From Planomicrobium sp. CPCC 101079 (GTDB lineage Bacteria > Bacillota > Bacilli > Bacillales_A > Planococcaceae): a stretch of DNA of 64,000 bases. Shown here in pieces: positions 32,625 to 41,762 of the stretch (positions are counted from its first letter, which is position 1; every line of letters starts with the position of its first letter). The DNA lies in NCBI RefSeq assembly GCF_007859275.1, contig NZ_VOHC01000028.1, forward strand, positions 62,001 through 126,000, written 5' to 3'. The notes beneath the pieces were generated by a model that saw nothing but the letters and a program-made list of their open reading frames with translations, searched no databases and was not told the origin of the DNA. The translations under genes and the position numbers were made by a program.

Positions 32625-33485
32625 TCATTCTAACTCTTGTGCTTGTTCGATGACTTCATCCGGCAAAACGATTTCGCTGATTTCATCATATTTACTGTAC
32701 GCGGCTTCCACATTGGACTGAACCGACATCGTATCTTGAGCAATTTTCACATCGAGATCCGCATCCATTTTTAATTTTTTCACTTGAAAAGATCTTCTAT
32801 CGAGACGGTATTCATAACGAATAGAACGGATTTCCATGTCTTCGCTATCCATAGGTGTTCCAATTTCCATTTGGCCAAATGATTTTTCCAGCTGTTCGAC
32901 CATTAGTGGATAGAATTCTTCTCCGGAAGCTTCCAATATCAGTACATAGTCATCGCCATCTTCTTCCAGAGTAAACTCTTCAGCAAAAGCCTCCAAGTTT
33001 TTCAATTGGTGAGCGGGATCTGCACTTTGCTGATCGGCAAGCAGTTTAAAATCTCCAACGGCTTCATCTTGCAATTTCAACCACATATCCAACGAGACTT
33101 CATACATGTACAAACCTTCTGCAGTGTAATACATCTCCATAGAGACAGGGGTTTCATTTTGAATATCGTCAGACACAATGGAAGTTTCCGATTGGTGGTG
33201 GAAAGCTTCTGGCATTCTGGTCAAATCCATTCTTGCTTCAATCGTAACATCTATCTCCATGCCGTCCGGCTGCATCTTCATATGTTGGTTCGTTAAGATA
33301 TCGGCGTGCAGGCTCTCCAAATTTCCAGCCGCTTCCACTGTGTTTGCGTACACTTCTTCCGGCATCAATTTGCTAGTTTCACCCGTACTTCCTTCACTGC
33401 CCGATTCCGGCTGTTCCGCCTGACTGCAGGCTGATACACTTAAAGCCAGTGCCGCCCCACTAATGAATGTGATCCATTTTTTCAA
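32625..33485 (-). CDS. Lipoprotein, DUF6612-like
   Basis: A 286-aa secreted lipoprotein: signal KKWITFISGAALALSVSACSQ with lipobox cysteine C20, then an acidic Ser/Glu/Gly linker and a beta-rich domain (EVYANTVEAAGNLESLHADILTNQHM, SMEMYYTAEGLYMYE, WLKL). This pattern matches the DUF6612 family of Firmicutes lipoproteins, loosely related to LolA/LppX folds. No function is established. Monocistronic with its own terminator; AGGAAG precedes the ATG. Confidence 0.8.
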   Translation of the reverse strand: MKKWITFISGAALALSVSACSQAEQPESGSEGSTGETSKLMPEEVYANTVEAAGNLESLHADILTNQHMKMQPDGMEIDVTIEARMDLTRMPEAFHHQSETSIVSDDIQNETPVSMEMYYTAEGLYMYEVSLDMWLKLQDEAVGDFKLLADQQSADPAHQLKNLEAFAEEFTLEEDGDDYVLILEASGEEFYPLMVEQLEKSFGQMEIGTPMDSEDMEIRSIRYEYRLDRRSFQVKKLKMDADLDVKIAQDTMSVQSNVEAAYSKYDEISEIVLPDEVIEQAQELE

Positions 33486-33641
33486 ATTGATCTTCCTTTC
33501 ATGGTTTGCCTTATGGGTTAGTACGTGTACGACTTCTATTTAGTTACATAAAAACATTTCGATTCACGAATTTATATTAGTGAATTAACCAGTTTTGCAT
33601 TATACTTTGGATTATGGCAAAAAACTTAAGAGGTGGTCCTT

Positions 33642-35360
33642 TTGAAATTAAAGCAGTTTTTCGCGTATTACAAGCCGCATAAACGCTTGTTTATTATTGA
33701 CTTTTCAAGCGCTATTGTCGTAGCGATCTTGGAACTCGCTTTTCCCCTGGCCGTTCAATGGTTCATAGATTCGCTATTGCCGAGCGGCGAGTGGAATTCT
33801 ATCGTGACAGTCAGCGTGTTGTTGCTTGCTGTGTTTTTACTGAGCACGTTCCTGCAGTATATCGTCAATTATTTGGGGCATAAACTTGGCATCAATATTG
33901 AAACCGATATGCGGGAAGAATTGTTCACTCACGTACAGCGCCAGTCTTTCCGCTTTTTTGATAACACAAAAACTGGTCACATTATGAGCCGGGTGACGAA
34001 TGACTTGTTTGATATCGGCGAACTTGCCCATCACGGGCCAGAAGATTTTTTCATCGCCATCATGACTTTCTTTGGCGCTTTCGGTATTATGTTCTGGATC
34101 AATCCGAAACTTGCGCTCGTCACATTGATCGTCATTCCATTCCTTGTCTGGCTGATTACGTACTGCAACATCAAGATGAACCACGCCTGGAGCAGCATGT
34201 ATGGCAAAATTGCCGATGTTAACGGGCGCGTGGAAGACAGTGTCTCAGGAGCACGTGTCGTGCAGTCTTTCACAAACGAAGAATTCGAAATCAACCGCTT
34301 CAAAAAAGATAATGACCGATTCCGCACAGCAAAACTTGTCGCTTATAAAGTCATGTCTGCTACCCATTCCAGCATTTACATGATGACACGGCTGCTGACG
34401 CTTATTGTTCTGGTGTACGGAGCTTGGCTGAACTACCAAGGGAGCTTGACTTATGGTGAACTTGTGAGCTTTGTCTTGTTTTTGAACGTTTTGATCAAAC
34501 CGATTGATAAAATCAGTGCGCTTTTGGAGTTGTACCCGAAAGGCATGGCCGGATTTGGCCGCTTCCGCGAACTGATCAACCAAGAACCGGAAATTTTCGA
34601 TCGCGAAGATGCGGTTGCGGTTAATGGATTAAAAGGAAACATCCGTTTTGATAACGTCCATTTCGGTTATGACGATCACAAAACGGTATTGAAAGGCATT
34701 GATTTAACCCTAAAAGCCGGAGAAACAATTGCGTTCGTCGGCCCTTCCGGAGCCGGCAAGACTACTATTTGTTCCTTGATACCGCGTTTTTATGATATTC
34801 AAAAAGGCGCCATTACGATTGACGGCATCGATATCCGGGATATGACAACAAAATCGCTTCGCTCCCATATCGGGATTGTGCAACAAGACGTCTTTTTGTT
34901 TACAGGAACAATTCGGGAAAACATCGCCTATGGCAAACAAAATGCCACAAATGAAGAAATTTTGGCCGCTGCTAAAAAAGCCCATTTGGAAGACTTCGTG
35001 TCCAAGCTTCCCGAAGGTTACGAAACACAAATCGGCGAACGCGGCTTGAAACTATCCGGTGGGCAAAAACAGCGTTTAGCCATCGCTCGCATGTTCTTAA
35101 AGAATCCGCCGATTTTGATTCTTGATGAAGCAACTTCAGCACTCGACACAGAAACAGAGCGGATCATCCAAGAAGCCTTGTCCGAACTTGCTGAAAACCG
35201 CACGACGCTCATCATCGCCCACCGTTTGGCCACTATTCGGGATGCCGACCGTGTAATCGTCGTAACCGAAGACGGCATCGCTGAACAAGGCGGCTATAGC
35301 GAACTGCTTGAACACAACGGCATCTTCGCTAACCTCCACCGCATCCAGTTTCAGCAATGA
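33642..35360 (+). CDS. ABC exporter half-transporter (Sav1866/MsbA type)
   Basis: A 572-aa fusion of six membrane helices (about 1-310) and an ABC ATPase (about 330-570) with Walker A GPSGAGKTT, signature LSGGQKQR and Walker B ILILDEATSALD. It should work as a homodimer exporting lipids, peptides or drugs; the substrate is unknown. I use the TTG at 33642 because the AAGAGGTGG site overlaps the GTG nine bases earlier. It is monocistronic. A set of 40-bp repeats follows the stop. Confidence 0.92.
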   Translation: MKLKQFFAYYKPHKRLFIIDFSSAIVVAILELAFPLAVQWFIDSLLPSGEWNSIVTVSVLLLAVFLLSTFLQYIVNYLGHKLGINIETDMREELFTHVQRQSFRFFDNTKTGHIMSRVTNDLFDIGELAHHGPEDFFIAIMTFFGAFGIMFWINPKLALVTLIVIPFLVWLITYCNIKMNHAWSSMYGKIADVNGRVEDSVSGARVVQSFTNEEFEINRFKKDNDRFRTAKLVAYKVMSATHSSIYMMTRLLTLIVLVYGAWLNYQGSLTYGELVSFVLFLNVLIKPIDKISALLELYPKGMAGFGRFRELINQEPEIFDREDAVAVNGLKGNIRFDNVHFGYDDHKTVLKGIDLTLKAGETIAFVGPSGAGKTTICSLIPRFYDIQKGAITIDGIDIRDMTTKSLRSHIGIVQQDVFLFTGTIRENIAYGKQNATNEEILAAAKKAHLEDFVSKLPEGYETQIGERGLKLSGGQKQRLAIARMFLKNPPILILDEATSALDTETERIIQEALSELAENRTTLIIAHRLATIRDADRVIVVTEDGIAEQGGYSELLEHNGIFANLHRIQFQQ

Positions 35361-35386
35361 ATCATGCCCCCTCAGGGGCATGATTC
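35359..35386 (+). terminator. GC-rich hairpin right after the ABC exporter stop
   Basis: GAATCATGCCCC, loop, GGGGCATGATTC is a 12-bp perfect stem starting at the stop codon. It lacks a clear T run, so it may protect the mRNA end or only weakly terminate. Confidence 0.55.
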
Positions 35387-35503
35387 ATCTGCGACGAAGT
35401 GCGCAGCACTGCAGGAGGAATAGTTCATCTGCACCGAAGTGCACAGCACTGCAGGAGCAATAGTTCATCTGCACCGAAGCAGCGCAGCGATGCAGAGACA
35501 GGA
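35384..35503. repeat. Three 40-bp tandem repeats
   Basis: Units at 35384-35423, 35424-35463 and 35464-35503 share TTCATCTGCACCGAAG at the start; the first two differ at only a few positions, the third is diverged after base 16. A partial fourth copy (TTCTTCACCGAAACAATGCAGCG) appears near 35539. The length is not a multiple of three and no ORF fits. They lie between the ABC exporter and the hflX terminator. Confidence 0.85.
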
Positions 35504-35565
35504 ACTAAGAATGTTCCTCCTACCAGTAGGGACGTTCTTCTTCACCGAAACAATGCAGCGGTATA

Positions 35566-35605
35566 AGCAAAAGAGCGTCCTCTCCAAATGGAGGGACGCT
35601 CTTTT
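35566..35605. terminator. Bidirectional terminator between ABC exporter and hflX
   Basis: AAAAGAGCGTCC, loop, GGACGCTCTTTTT hairpin with T runs on both strands. Confidence 0.9.
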
Positions 35606-36876
35606 TATTTTCCAATGACAAATTCTTCGAAACGGTCATAATCCGCTTGGCTCAATTCCACTTTCAGAAGTGTGCCGTTTTCTTCATACTCGGTTTCTTC
35701 AATGGTTGCATACTCATTCAAATAAGCGACAATGTCGCCGCGTTCAAATGGCAAGATCATTCGGCACGTAACATGATCAGAGAAAATTCGCTGTTTAATC
35801 ACTTCTAGCAGTTCATCCAAGCCCTGATCTTCCTTGGCAGCGATCCACAAAGCATCCCCTCCCACTTTAGGGTACGGGATTCCAGCTAAATCCGCTTTAT
35901 TGTATACAAAGAGAGTCGGGATATCCTCTACGCCGACATCATGCAACGTCGAATTGGTGACATCCATCATGTGGCGGTATTCCTCGTTTGATACATCCAC
36001 GACGTGCAACAGCAAATCTGCATTGCGTGCTTCTTCTAATGTTGAACGAAAGGCATTGACCAAATGATGGGGCAGTTTGCTGACGAATCCGACTGTATCT
36101 GCAAGCAGGAACGACTTGTTGTCCTCTAGGCGGATTTGGCGTACAGATGTGTCGAGTGTTGCAAAAAGCATATCTTTTTCAAACACTTGCTTTTCTTCAT
36201 GCTGTCCTGTTTTTGTAAGCAGTTCGTTCATAATAGTGGATTTTCCTGAGTTCGTATAACCGACAAGCGATACGACCGGCGTTCCTTTTTTAGTGCGCTG
36301 TTTCCGCTGGGTAACACGCTGGTCTTTGATCTGCTCCAATTCCTTGCGAAGCTTCGAAATTTGATCTTCAATTTTCCGTCTATCAAGTTCCAGTTTTGTT
36401 TCACCGGCACCACGGTTTTGATAACCGCCGCCGCTGCTTCCCCCTTGGCGGCTAAGTGATGCACGAAGCCCGACCAAACGCGGCAGCATGTATTGAAGCT
36501 GCGCCAATTCCACTTGCACTTGGGCTTCACGCGTTTTGGCGCGGCGTGAGAAAATGTCCAAAATCAACAACGTACGGTCGATTACTTTGCATTCAAGCTC
36601 TTCTTCTAAATTGCGAATTTGCGAAGGGCCAAGTTCATCATTGAAAATAACCAAGTTCGCTTCCGATTCTTCATATAACGCTTTAATTTCATCGACTTTT
36701 CCTGTTCCCACGTAATGGGAGGGATTCACCCGCTCCAGATTCTGAGTAATTTCCCCGACTACCTCCACTTCACAAGCTTCCGCTAAGTTGCGCAACTCTT
36801 CCATTTCATAATCAAAATGGATGTCCTTTTGAAGTTGAATGCCAACAAGTATCGCTTTTTCTATCAGTATATCCAT
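35605..36876 (-). CDS. hflX: Ribosome-associated GTPase HflX
   Basis: A 423-aa GTPase that splits stalled or hibernating ribosomes. Order: the N-terminal HflX domain (about 1-190; HYVGTGKVDEI, FNDELGPSQIRNLEEEL, the glycine-rich SRQGGSSGGGYQNRGAGETKLELDRR), a coiled region, and the G domain with G1 GYTNSGKST, G3 DTVGF and G4 NKAD. Full length. It stands alone on the minus strand with a strong terminator. Confidence 0.96.
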   Translation of the reverse strand: MDILIEKAILVGIQLQKDIHFDYEMEELRNLAEACEVEVVGEITQNLERVNPSHYVGTGKVDEIKALYEESEANLVIFNDELGPSQIRNLEEELECKVIDRTLLILDIFSRRAKTREAQVQVELAQLQYMLPRLVGLRASLSRQGGSSGGGYQNRGAGETKLELDRRKIEDQISKLRKELEQIKDQRVTQRKQRTKKGTPVVSLVGYTNSGKSTIMNELLTKTGQHEEKQVFEKDMLFATLDTSVRQIRLEDNKSFLLADTVGFVSKLPHHLVNAFRSTLEEARNADLLLHVVDVSNEEYRHMMDVTNSTLHDVGVEDIPTLFVYNKADLAGIPYPKVGGDALWIAAKEDQGLDELLEVIKQRIFSDHVTCRMILPFERGDIVAYLNEYATIEETEYEENGTLLKVELSQADYDRFEEFVIGK

Positions 36877-36967
36877 TTATAATCCTCCTTTTTTCATTCG
36901 GAAACTTCCCGAAACGAACAGACTATTCCAGTTTCTTCTATAGTATACAGCTGAATAAAGGTCGCAT

Positions 36968-37699
36968 TTAGTTACCTTTGTTATTCCCTTTCTCCGGCAG
37001 CCAATAAACCCCTTCGGCGAAAGTCACTTCCTGAGAAGACGCTTTGAATATCACCTTTTCCAAACGCTCCTTCCCATCATTGGCAAGCCTGAATTTAAAG
37101 CGGCAATTATTCAATTCTAAAACTCCCCCGAGCAGCTTCGTCCATTTTTCAGTGCTTGCAGCGACATCGTATACACTAAAAACGCATTCTTCGATTTCCA
37201 GTGTTTCATTTTCCGGCTGTAATGCTCCGCTTTCCCGCAAGTTTTCTAAGCGGATCTCGTCAGGCTCTTGCCATTGAATGAAAAACGGAGATGGCAATTG
37301 ATTTGAAATCGCTTCTTTGATAAACAGCATTTTCCATCGGATCAGCTTGCCTGCATTTGTCCGCCGCTCCGCGTCTAAGACTCCAGAAGTTTCAAATCCT
37401 TGTTTCTGTAATCGTTTGTCTAATTGTTCAATTTCAGTTGTGCGAAGACAAACCGTACCAAACCCTTCCCTATCGTGAAGGAGCAGTTCGGTCAGTGGAT
37501 GATTCGCCCGGTTTGCAATTTCATGATTTTCTATAGCTAGCCATTCTATGTAACAGTCTTTGACGTAGAAAAGGGCGTTATGGGTGCCCCACTTCAGATG
37601 TTGTCCGCCAAGTACTGCAGCAAAACCAAGCCGGTTCCAATAATCTGTAGCTTCCTGTGGGGTTCCATCAATAAAATGCACGATATGATCCAAATACAT
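36968..37699 (-). CDS. VOC-superfamily protein with glyoxalase-like domain (PF13468 type)
   Basis: A 243-aa protein opening with YLDHIVHFIDGTPQEATDYWNRLGFAAVLGG, typical of the Glyoxalase_3-like family, followed by a second VOC-like half (EECVFSVYDVAASTEKWTKLLGG). Metal and substrate are unknown; no role can be assigned. The ATG at 37699 has AAGGAGTGAGAGG. It lies upstream of hflX with a 91-base gap and no clear terminator, so some co-transcription is possible. Confidence 0.85.
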   Translation of the reverse strand: MYLDHIVHFIDGTPQEATDYWNRLGFAAVLGGQHLKWGTHNALFYVKDCYIEWLAIENHEIANRANHPLTELLLHDREGFGTVCLRTTEIEQLDKRLQKQGFETSGVLDAERRTNAGKLIRWKMLFIKEAISNQLPSPFFIQWQEPDEIRLENLRESGALQPENETLEIEECVFSVYDVAASTEKWTKLLGGVLELNNCRFKFRLANDGKERLEKVIFKASSQEVTFAEGVYWLPEKGNNKGN

Positions 37700-37801
37700 G
37701 GCCTCTCACTCCTTTGTCCGCTTATCGCTTTCAATTATACGTTACATCTTCAGAGATTCCTTGCATTTCCTCTGTTTCGGAGAGCTTATATGGCTTCACA
37801 C

Positions 37802-37847
37802 AAAAAAGGCATTAAAAGCAACATAGAAGTCGCTTTTAATGCCTTTG
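37802..37847 (-). terminator. Terminator of the proline symporter gene
   Basis: AAAGGCATTAAAAGC, 12-base loop, GCTTTTAATGCCTTTTTTG on the minus strand: a 15-bp stem with T run. Confidence 0.88.
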
Positions 37848-37855
37848 TTTACTAT

Positions 37856-39376
37856 TTATGCTCTTTCTTTGATTAAGCGTTCCGTTTCGTCAAACTCTGC
37901 CGCGATTTCCTTGTTTGGCTTGTATGTGATCATACTTACAACAAGTGTAACAATCAGGCAAAGAAGGAAACCTGGAATGATTTCATAAACACTGCCGATA
38001 AAGTTAGTGGCTGCGGTAGCGCCAGGATCTTCAGCTGCTGTGCCTATTGAGTCCCAGATGATAACTGTAGCGGCACCAACAACCATGCCCGCTAAAGCGC
38101 CCCAAGTCGTCAACTTTCTCCAGAATAGAGCCAATAAGATAAGCGGACCAAACGCAGCACCGAAACCGGCCCAAGCATAAGCTACCAAGTCCAAGATGGT
38201 CGCATTTTGTTCCCATGCAAGGAAAGCGGCAATCAATGAAATGACCAATACAGCCAAACGGCCAAGCGTTACATACTGTCTGTCCGTAGAAACTTTTTTA
38301 AAAGCAATTTTGTACAAATCTTCAACTAGCGCAGAAGATGTAACAATCAACTGAGATGAAATAGTACTCATGACTGCTGCCAATACAGCCGCCAGCATGA
38401 ATCCGGCAATCAACGGATGGAAGAAGATTTGTCCCAGTACGATAAAGACGCCTTCAGGATCTCCCAAGGTTGCCCCTGGATTTTGCTGGAAGTAGGCTAA
38501 GCCAACTAAAGCGGTCGCAATCGCACCAAAAAGACTTAAAATCATCCAACCAATTCCGATGCGACGAGCTTGGCGCACTTCTTTTAACGTTTTAATCGCC
38601 ATAAAGCGGACGATAATATGTGGCTGGCCAAAATAACCAAGACCCCAAGCCACTGCCGAAATTACTCCAACAAGAGAAGCCCCTGTTGTGAAATTTAATA
38701 ACGCTGGATCGACTTCGCGAATGCTCGTAGCGGTTTCACTAAAGCCGCCTGTAGCCACAATCCCGATAATAGGAACAGCAATCAGCGCCAAGAACATCAT
38801 AAGTCCTTGAACAAAATCTGTATAACTTACAGCCAGGAATCCGCCAAAAAGTGTATAAGCCACTACAACAGCCGATACGATAACTAAACCAAGATGGTAA
38901 TCGAGGCCGAATGAGCTTTCAAAAAACACACCTCCAGCGACCATCCCTGAAGAAACATAAAATGTGAAGAATACTAAAATAATAATTCCGGATACCACAC
39001 GCAACAAGCGCGAATTGTCTTTCAAACGGTTTTCCAAAAAGCTAGGAATGGTAATCGAGTCTTTCGTGATAAATGAGTAGACACGCAAGCGCGGTGCCAC
39101 GAAGAACCAATTCAAGTAAGCTCCGATTGTTAAACCAATTGCAATCCAAGCTTCGACCAGGCCACTTACATAAATGGCACCAGGCAATCCCATCAATAGC
39201 CATCCGGACATGTCAGCTGCTCCGGCACTCAATGCACCAACTGCAGGACCAAGCCCTCTTCCACCAAGCATATAATCTGTTAAATTAGCTGTTTTTCTAA
39301 ATGAATACCATCCGATAAACAGCATAGCTGCCATATAAATGACAAGAGCTATAATTTGATAAATTGAATCTGACAT
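37856..39376 (-). CDS. putP: Sodium/proline symporter (PutP/OpuE)
   Basis: A 506-aa sodium:solute symporter with about 13 helices. The family core SDMSGWLLMGLPGAIY (here AADMSGWLLMGLPGAIY) with the sodium-site residues, and LGGRGLGPAVGALSAGAADMS, identify a PutP/OpuE proline transporter. It imports proline as nutrient or osmoprotectant; the two uses cannot be separated from sequence. Monocistronic; GGGGGAG upstream of the ATG. Confidence 0.93.
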   Translation of the reverse strand: MSDSIYQIIALVIYMAAMLFIGWYSFRKTANLTDYMLGGRGLGPAVGALSAGAADMSGWLLMGLPGAIYVSGLVEAWIAIGLTIGAYLNWFFVAPRLRVYSFITKDSITIPSFLENRLKDNSRLLRVVSGIIILVFFTFYVSSGMVAGGVFFESSFGLDYHLGLVIVSAVVVAYTLFGGFLAVSYTDFVQGLMMFLALIAVPIIGIVATGGFSETATSIREVDPALLNFTTGASLVGVISAVAWGLGYFGQPHIIVRFMAIKTLKEVRQARRIGIGWMILSLFGAIATALVGLAYFQQNPGATLGDPEGVFIVLGQIFFHPLIAGFMLAAVLAAVMSTISSQLIVTSSALVEDLYKIAFKKVSTDRQYVTLGRLAVLVISLIAAFLAWEQNATILDLVAYAWAGFGAAFGPLILLALFWRKLTTWGALAGMVVGAATVIIWDSIGTAAEDPGATAATNFIGSVYEIIPGFLLCLIVTLVVSMITYKPNKEIAAEFDETERLIKERA

Positions 39377-39486
39377 CTTTACTCCCCCTCAGATTTTTAG
39401 TGTAACAGGTTCTTTAACCTTGTCTATATTTTTTTTGTTTTATTTTTCAGACTAAGGGGGAAAGGAAGACCAAGGAGGCGATCATT

Positions 39487-39855
39487 GTGCCGTGGAGCAA
39501 CGAAAATTATCCGGACTCATTTAAAAATTTGAATGCCGATGTACGCAGCAAAGCAATTGAAATTGCCAATGCGCTTCTTCGCGATGGATATGAAGAAGGA
39601 CGCGCAATTCCGATTGCCCTGGATCGTGCACGCAAAAGCGTCCATGGGGAAGAAGAACAGCCTGTCTATGAAATCCGGCCCCATGACGAAGGCTGGCAGC
39701 TCAAGAAAAAAGACAGCAAAAAAGCCATTTTGATTGAAGAAACAAAAGCGGAACTGATGGGTGAAGCAAAACGCTACGTCAATAAGAACAATGGGGAGCT
39801 GCACATCTACACAGAAGATGGTTCCCTAGAAGACACGCTATACAAAGAAAATTAA
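39487..39855 (+). CDS. DUF2188 general-stress-like protein (YdaT-like)
   Basis: A 122-aa protein like B. subtilis YdaT. The N-terminal half (PWSNENYPDSFKNLNADVRSKAIEIANALLRDGYEEGRAIPIALDRA) resembles the ChaB-type fold and the C-terminal half (EIRPHDEGWQLKKKDSKKAI...NGELHIYTEDGSLEDT) is DUF2188. YdaT is a sigma-B general stress protein of unknown activity. The GTG start at 39487 has AAGGAGG. It stands alone, divergent from putP and ending at a shared terminator with desR. Confidence 0.88.
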   Translation: MPWSNENYPDSFKNLNADVRSKAIEIANALLRDGYEEGRAIPIALDRARKSVHGEEEQPVYEIRPHDEGWQLKKKDSKKAILIEETKAELMGEAKRYVNKNNGELHIYTEDGSLEDTLYKEN

Positions 39856-39860
39856 AAAGC

Positions 39861-39892
39861 AAAATCCCGTTGCTCTTTAGCAACGGGATTTT
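39861..39892. terminator. Bidirectional terminator between DUF2188 gene and desR
   Basis: AAAATCCCGTTGC, loop TCTTTA, GCAACGGGATTTT hairpin overlapping the ends of the two converging genes. Confidence 0.88.
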
Positions 39893-40490
39893 ACTTGAAC
39901 CAGCCTTTTTCTTTAAATCGTGAAATCGCTTCAATGCGATTGCCAACTTCCAGTTTGTCTAAAATTGTGGAAATGTAGTTCCGGACTGTCCCTGTCGTAA
40001 TGAACAGCTCACTTGCAATTTCTTTTGTATTTTTCCCATCAGCTACAAGCTTTAATACTTCCTGCTCGCGATCCGTCAATGGGTTTTCATCGCCATATGC
40101 CAAATCTACAAGTTCCGGGGCGTAAACGCGCCGTCCAGCCATGATGGAACGGATGGAAGTCGCTAAATCTTCGCTCGGGCTATCCTTCAGCAAATAACCG
40201 CTAACTCCTGCTTTTCGCGCTCGTTCAAAATAACCGGAACGCGCAAAAGTCGTTAAAATGATCGTTCTACAAGAATGGTCTTTCAGAATTTCCGCCGCAT
40301 CAAGTCCGCTTTTTAACGGCATTTCAATGTCCATGATGCAAATATCCGGCTGAAGTTTTTCAACAAGCGCAATCGCTTCTTCTCCGTTCGAAGCTTTGCC
40401 GACAACTTCCATATCTTCTTCTAAATCCAATAGCGACCCTAATGCACCAAGCAGCATCCGCTGGTCTTCCGCTAAGACAATTCGTATCAT
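39891..40490 (-). CDS. desR: Response regulator DesR
   Basis: A 199-aa NarL/LuxR-type response regulator: receiver domain 1-120 with phosphoacceptor D54 (CIMDIEMP), and a C-terminal HTH (LTDREQEVLKLVADGKNTKEIASELFITTGTVRNYISTILDKL). D54 is the same position as in B. subtilis DesR. Phosphorylated by DesK in the cold, it should activate the des gene. Its ATG overlaps the desK stop (ATGA). Confidence 0.93.
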   Translation of the reverse strand: MIRIVLAEDQRMLLGALGSLLDLEEDMEVVGKASNGEEAIALVEKLQPDICIMDIEMPLKSGLDAAEILKDHSCRTIILTTFARSGYFERARKAGVSGYLLKDSPSEDLATSIRSIMAGRRVYAPELVDLAYGDENPLTDREQEVLKLVADGKNTKEIASELFITTGTVRNYISTILDKLEVGNRIEAISRFKEKGWFK

Positions 40491-41623
40491 ACCAACTTCT
40501 CCTTTGAATTATAGAGAATAACATTCGGAACTCGAATGTTTAAAATCGTGCCTTCCATCGTTTTGATTTCCAATGTGCCGTTGACAAATTCCAGTCGCTC
40601 ACGCATCCCCGCCAGGCCATTGCCTTGAGTCAAACTGCTTCCTTCAGAAAGCCCTATTCCATCATCCTGCACCTGGACCAATACTTCTTCGGGTTTTTGC
40701 TTGATCAGCACGCTGCAGCGTGAGGCTTGGCTATGCTTGACTACGTTAGTCACTGCTTCTTTTAAGCACATGCTTAAAACATTTTCCACCAGTAAAGGTG
40801 TATTGGTCAACTGGGCATTTCCATATAGCACAAAGTCAATATCCGCTGCCTTAAGAATTTGCTGGATGCGGAGCAGTTCATCTTCCAATCTGGTCCCCCG
40901 CATATTTGAAACCAGTTCACGAACCTCTTTCAGTGCAGTACGTGCCGTCTGCCGCACATCGTTGATTTCATCTATAGCCGCTTGGGGATTACGGTTGACC
41001 AGTTTTCTGGCTAGGTCGCTTTTGAGACCGATCAAAGAAAGTTTTTGCCCAAGTGTATCATGTAAATCCCTCGCAATCCGTTCTCTTTCTTCGATGATCA
41101 CCAACTGCGAAATTCGCTTGTTTGCATCTTCAAGCTGGCCTTCCAGTTTTTCACGTTTGTTGCGGTTATACGTATTGAAAGGCAATAAGATGACACCGAT
41201 AACCGTGAGGAGCATGAATGGAAACTGGGTCGTATACAATTCTTGGTGTTCGATAAGCCCCAAAATGATCGCAATGATCGTCGTGCCAATATGAATCCCG
41301 TAAACGATAAAAAAACCAACCTTATGGCGAATATTCCCGATGAAAAACGCTAAAAATAAGGACAAATAAACATAACCGAACAAGAAAGTCATAGCAATAT
41401 TAATAGCTATTTCTACGCTTATCCAGACATAGACCATGCCGGTTCTAGAATTGAACGATAAACGATACGCCAAGAAAAACAACAGCAATAACAAAATGCC
41501 TACTGCAATTTCTGCAAGTGAAGATGACCTGAAAATAAAGAAGAACGGCAAAATACAAAAAGCTATCCAGGCATAAAGGCTAAGCCATGAATTTTTCGGA
41601 AAAATTTGATACCAGCTCTGCAT
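40487..41623 (-). CDS. desK: Membrane-thickness sensor histidine kinase DesK
   Basis: A 378-aa sensor kinase with about five N-terminal membrane helices (residues 10-150), a dimerisation helix with the H-box ERERIARDLHDTLGQKLS (H188, the same number as in B. subtilis DesK) and a HATPase domain (EAVTNVVKHSQA, DDGIGL, GNGLAGMRERL). It should sense membrane fluidity and act as kinase in the cold and phosphatase when warm. It sits downstream of the desaturase gene with a terminator between, and has a candidate promoter of its own. Confidence 0.93.
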   Translation of the reverse strand: MQSWYQIFPKNSWLSLYAWIAFCILPFFFIFRSSSLAEIAVGILLLLLFFLAYRLSFNSRTGMVYVWISVEIAINIAMTFLFGYVYLSLFLAFFIGNIRHKVGFFIVYGIHIGTTIIAIILGLIEHQELYTTQFPFMLLTVIGVILLPFNTYNRNKREKLEGQLEDANKRISQLVIIEERERIARDLHDTLGQKLSLIGLKSDLARKLVNRNPQAAIDEINDVRQTARTALKEVRELVSNMRGTRLEDELLRIQQILKAADIDFVLYGNAQLTNTPLLVENVLSMCLKEAVTNVVKHSQASRCSVLIKQKPEEVLVQVQDDGIGLSEGSSLTQGNGLAGMRERLEFVNGTLEIKTMEGTILNIRVPNVILYNSKEKLV

Positions 41624-41652
41624 AAGCTCCTCCTCGCCTTTCTGTTACTAAC

Positions 41653-41661
41653 ATCATATCA
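41653..41661 (-). promoter_or_regulatory. Extended -10 promoter of desKR
   Basis: Minus strand TGATATGAT about 30 bases before the desK start, downstream of the des terminator. It would keep sensor and regulator expressed when des is off. Confidence 0.55.
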
Positions 41662-41724
41662 AATGTTGATGAAAAGCGGAAATGGCCGCTCTTCACTGAA
41701 CGGCCCGATAACAGGCAAAACAAT

Positions 41725-41758
41725 AAGAAAAACCATTCATCGCTGAATGGTTTTTCTT
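41725..41758 (-). terminator. Terminator between des and desKR
   Basis: AAGAAAAACCATTCA, loop GCGA, TGAATGGTTTTTCTT on the minus strand, a 15-bp perfect stem 5 bases past the des stop. Confidence 0.85.
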
Positions 41759-41762
41759 TCTA

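Noticed and set aside
35384..35503. Tandem repeats as a CRISPR array
   Set aside because: Units abut directly with no spacers, and no cas genes are present in the window.
39437..39461. Sigma-B-like promoter before the DUF2188 gene (GTTTTA, 13 bp, GGGGGA)
   Set aside because: The -35 is acceptable but the -10 deviates from GGGTAT at several positions; the stress-gene context alone is not enough.
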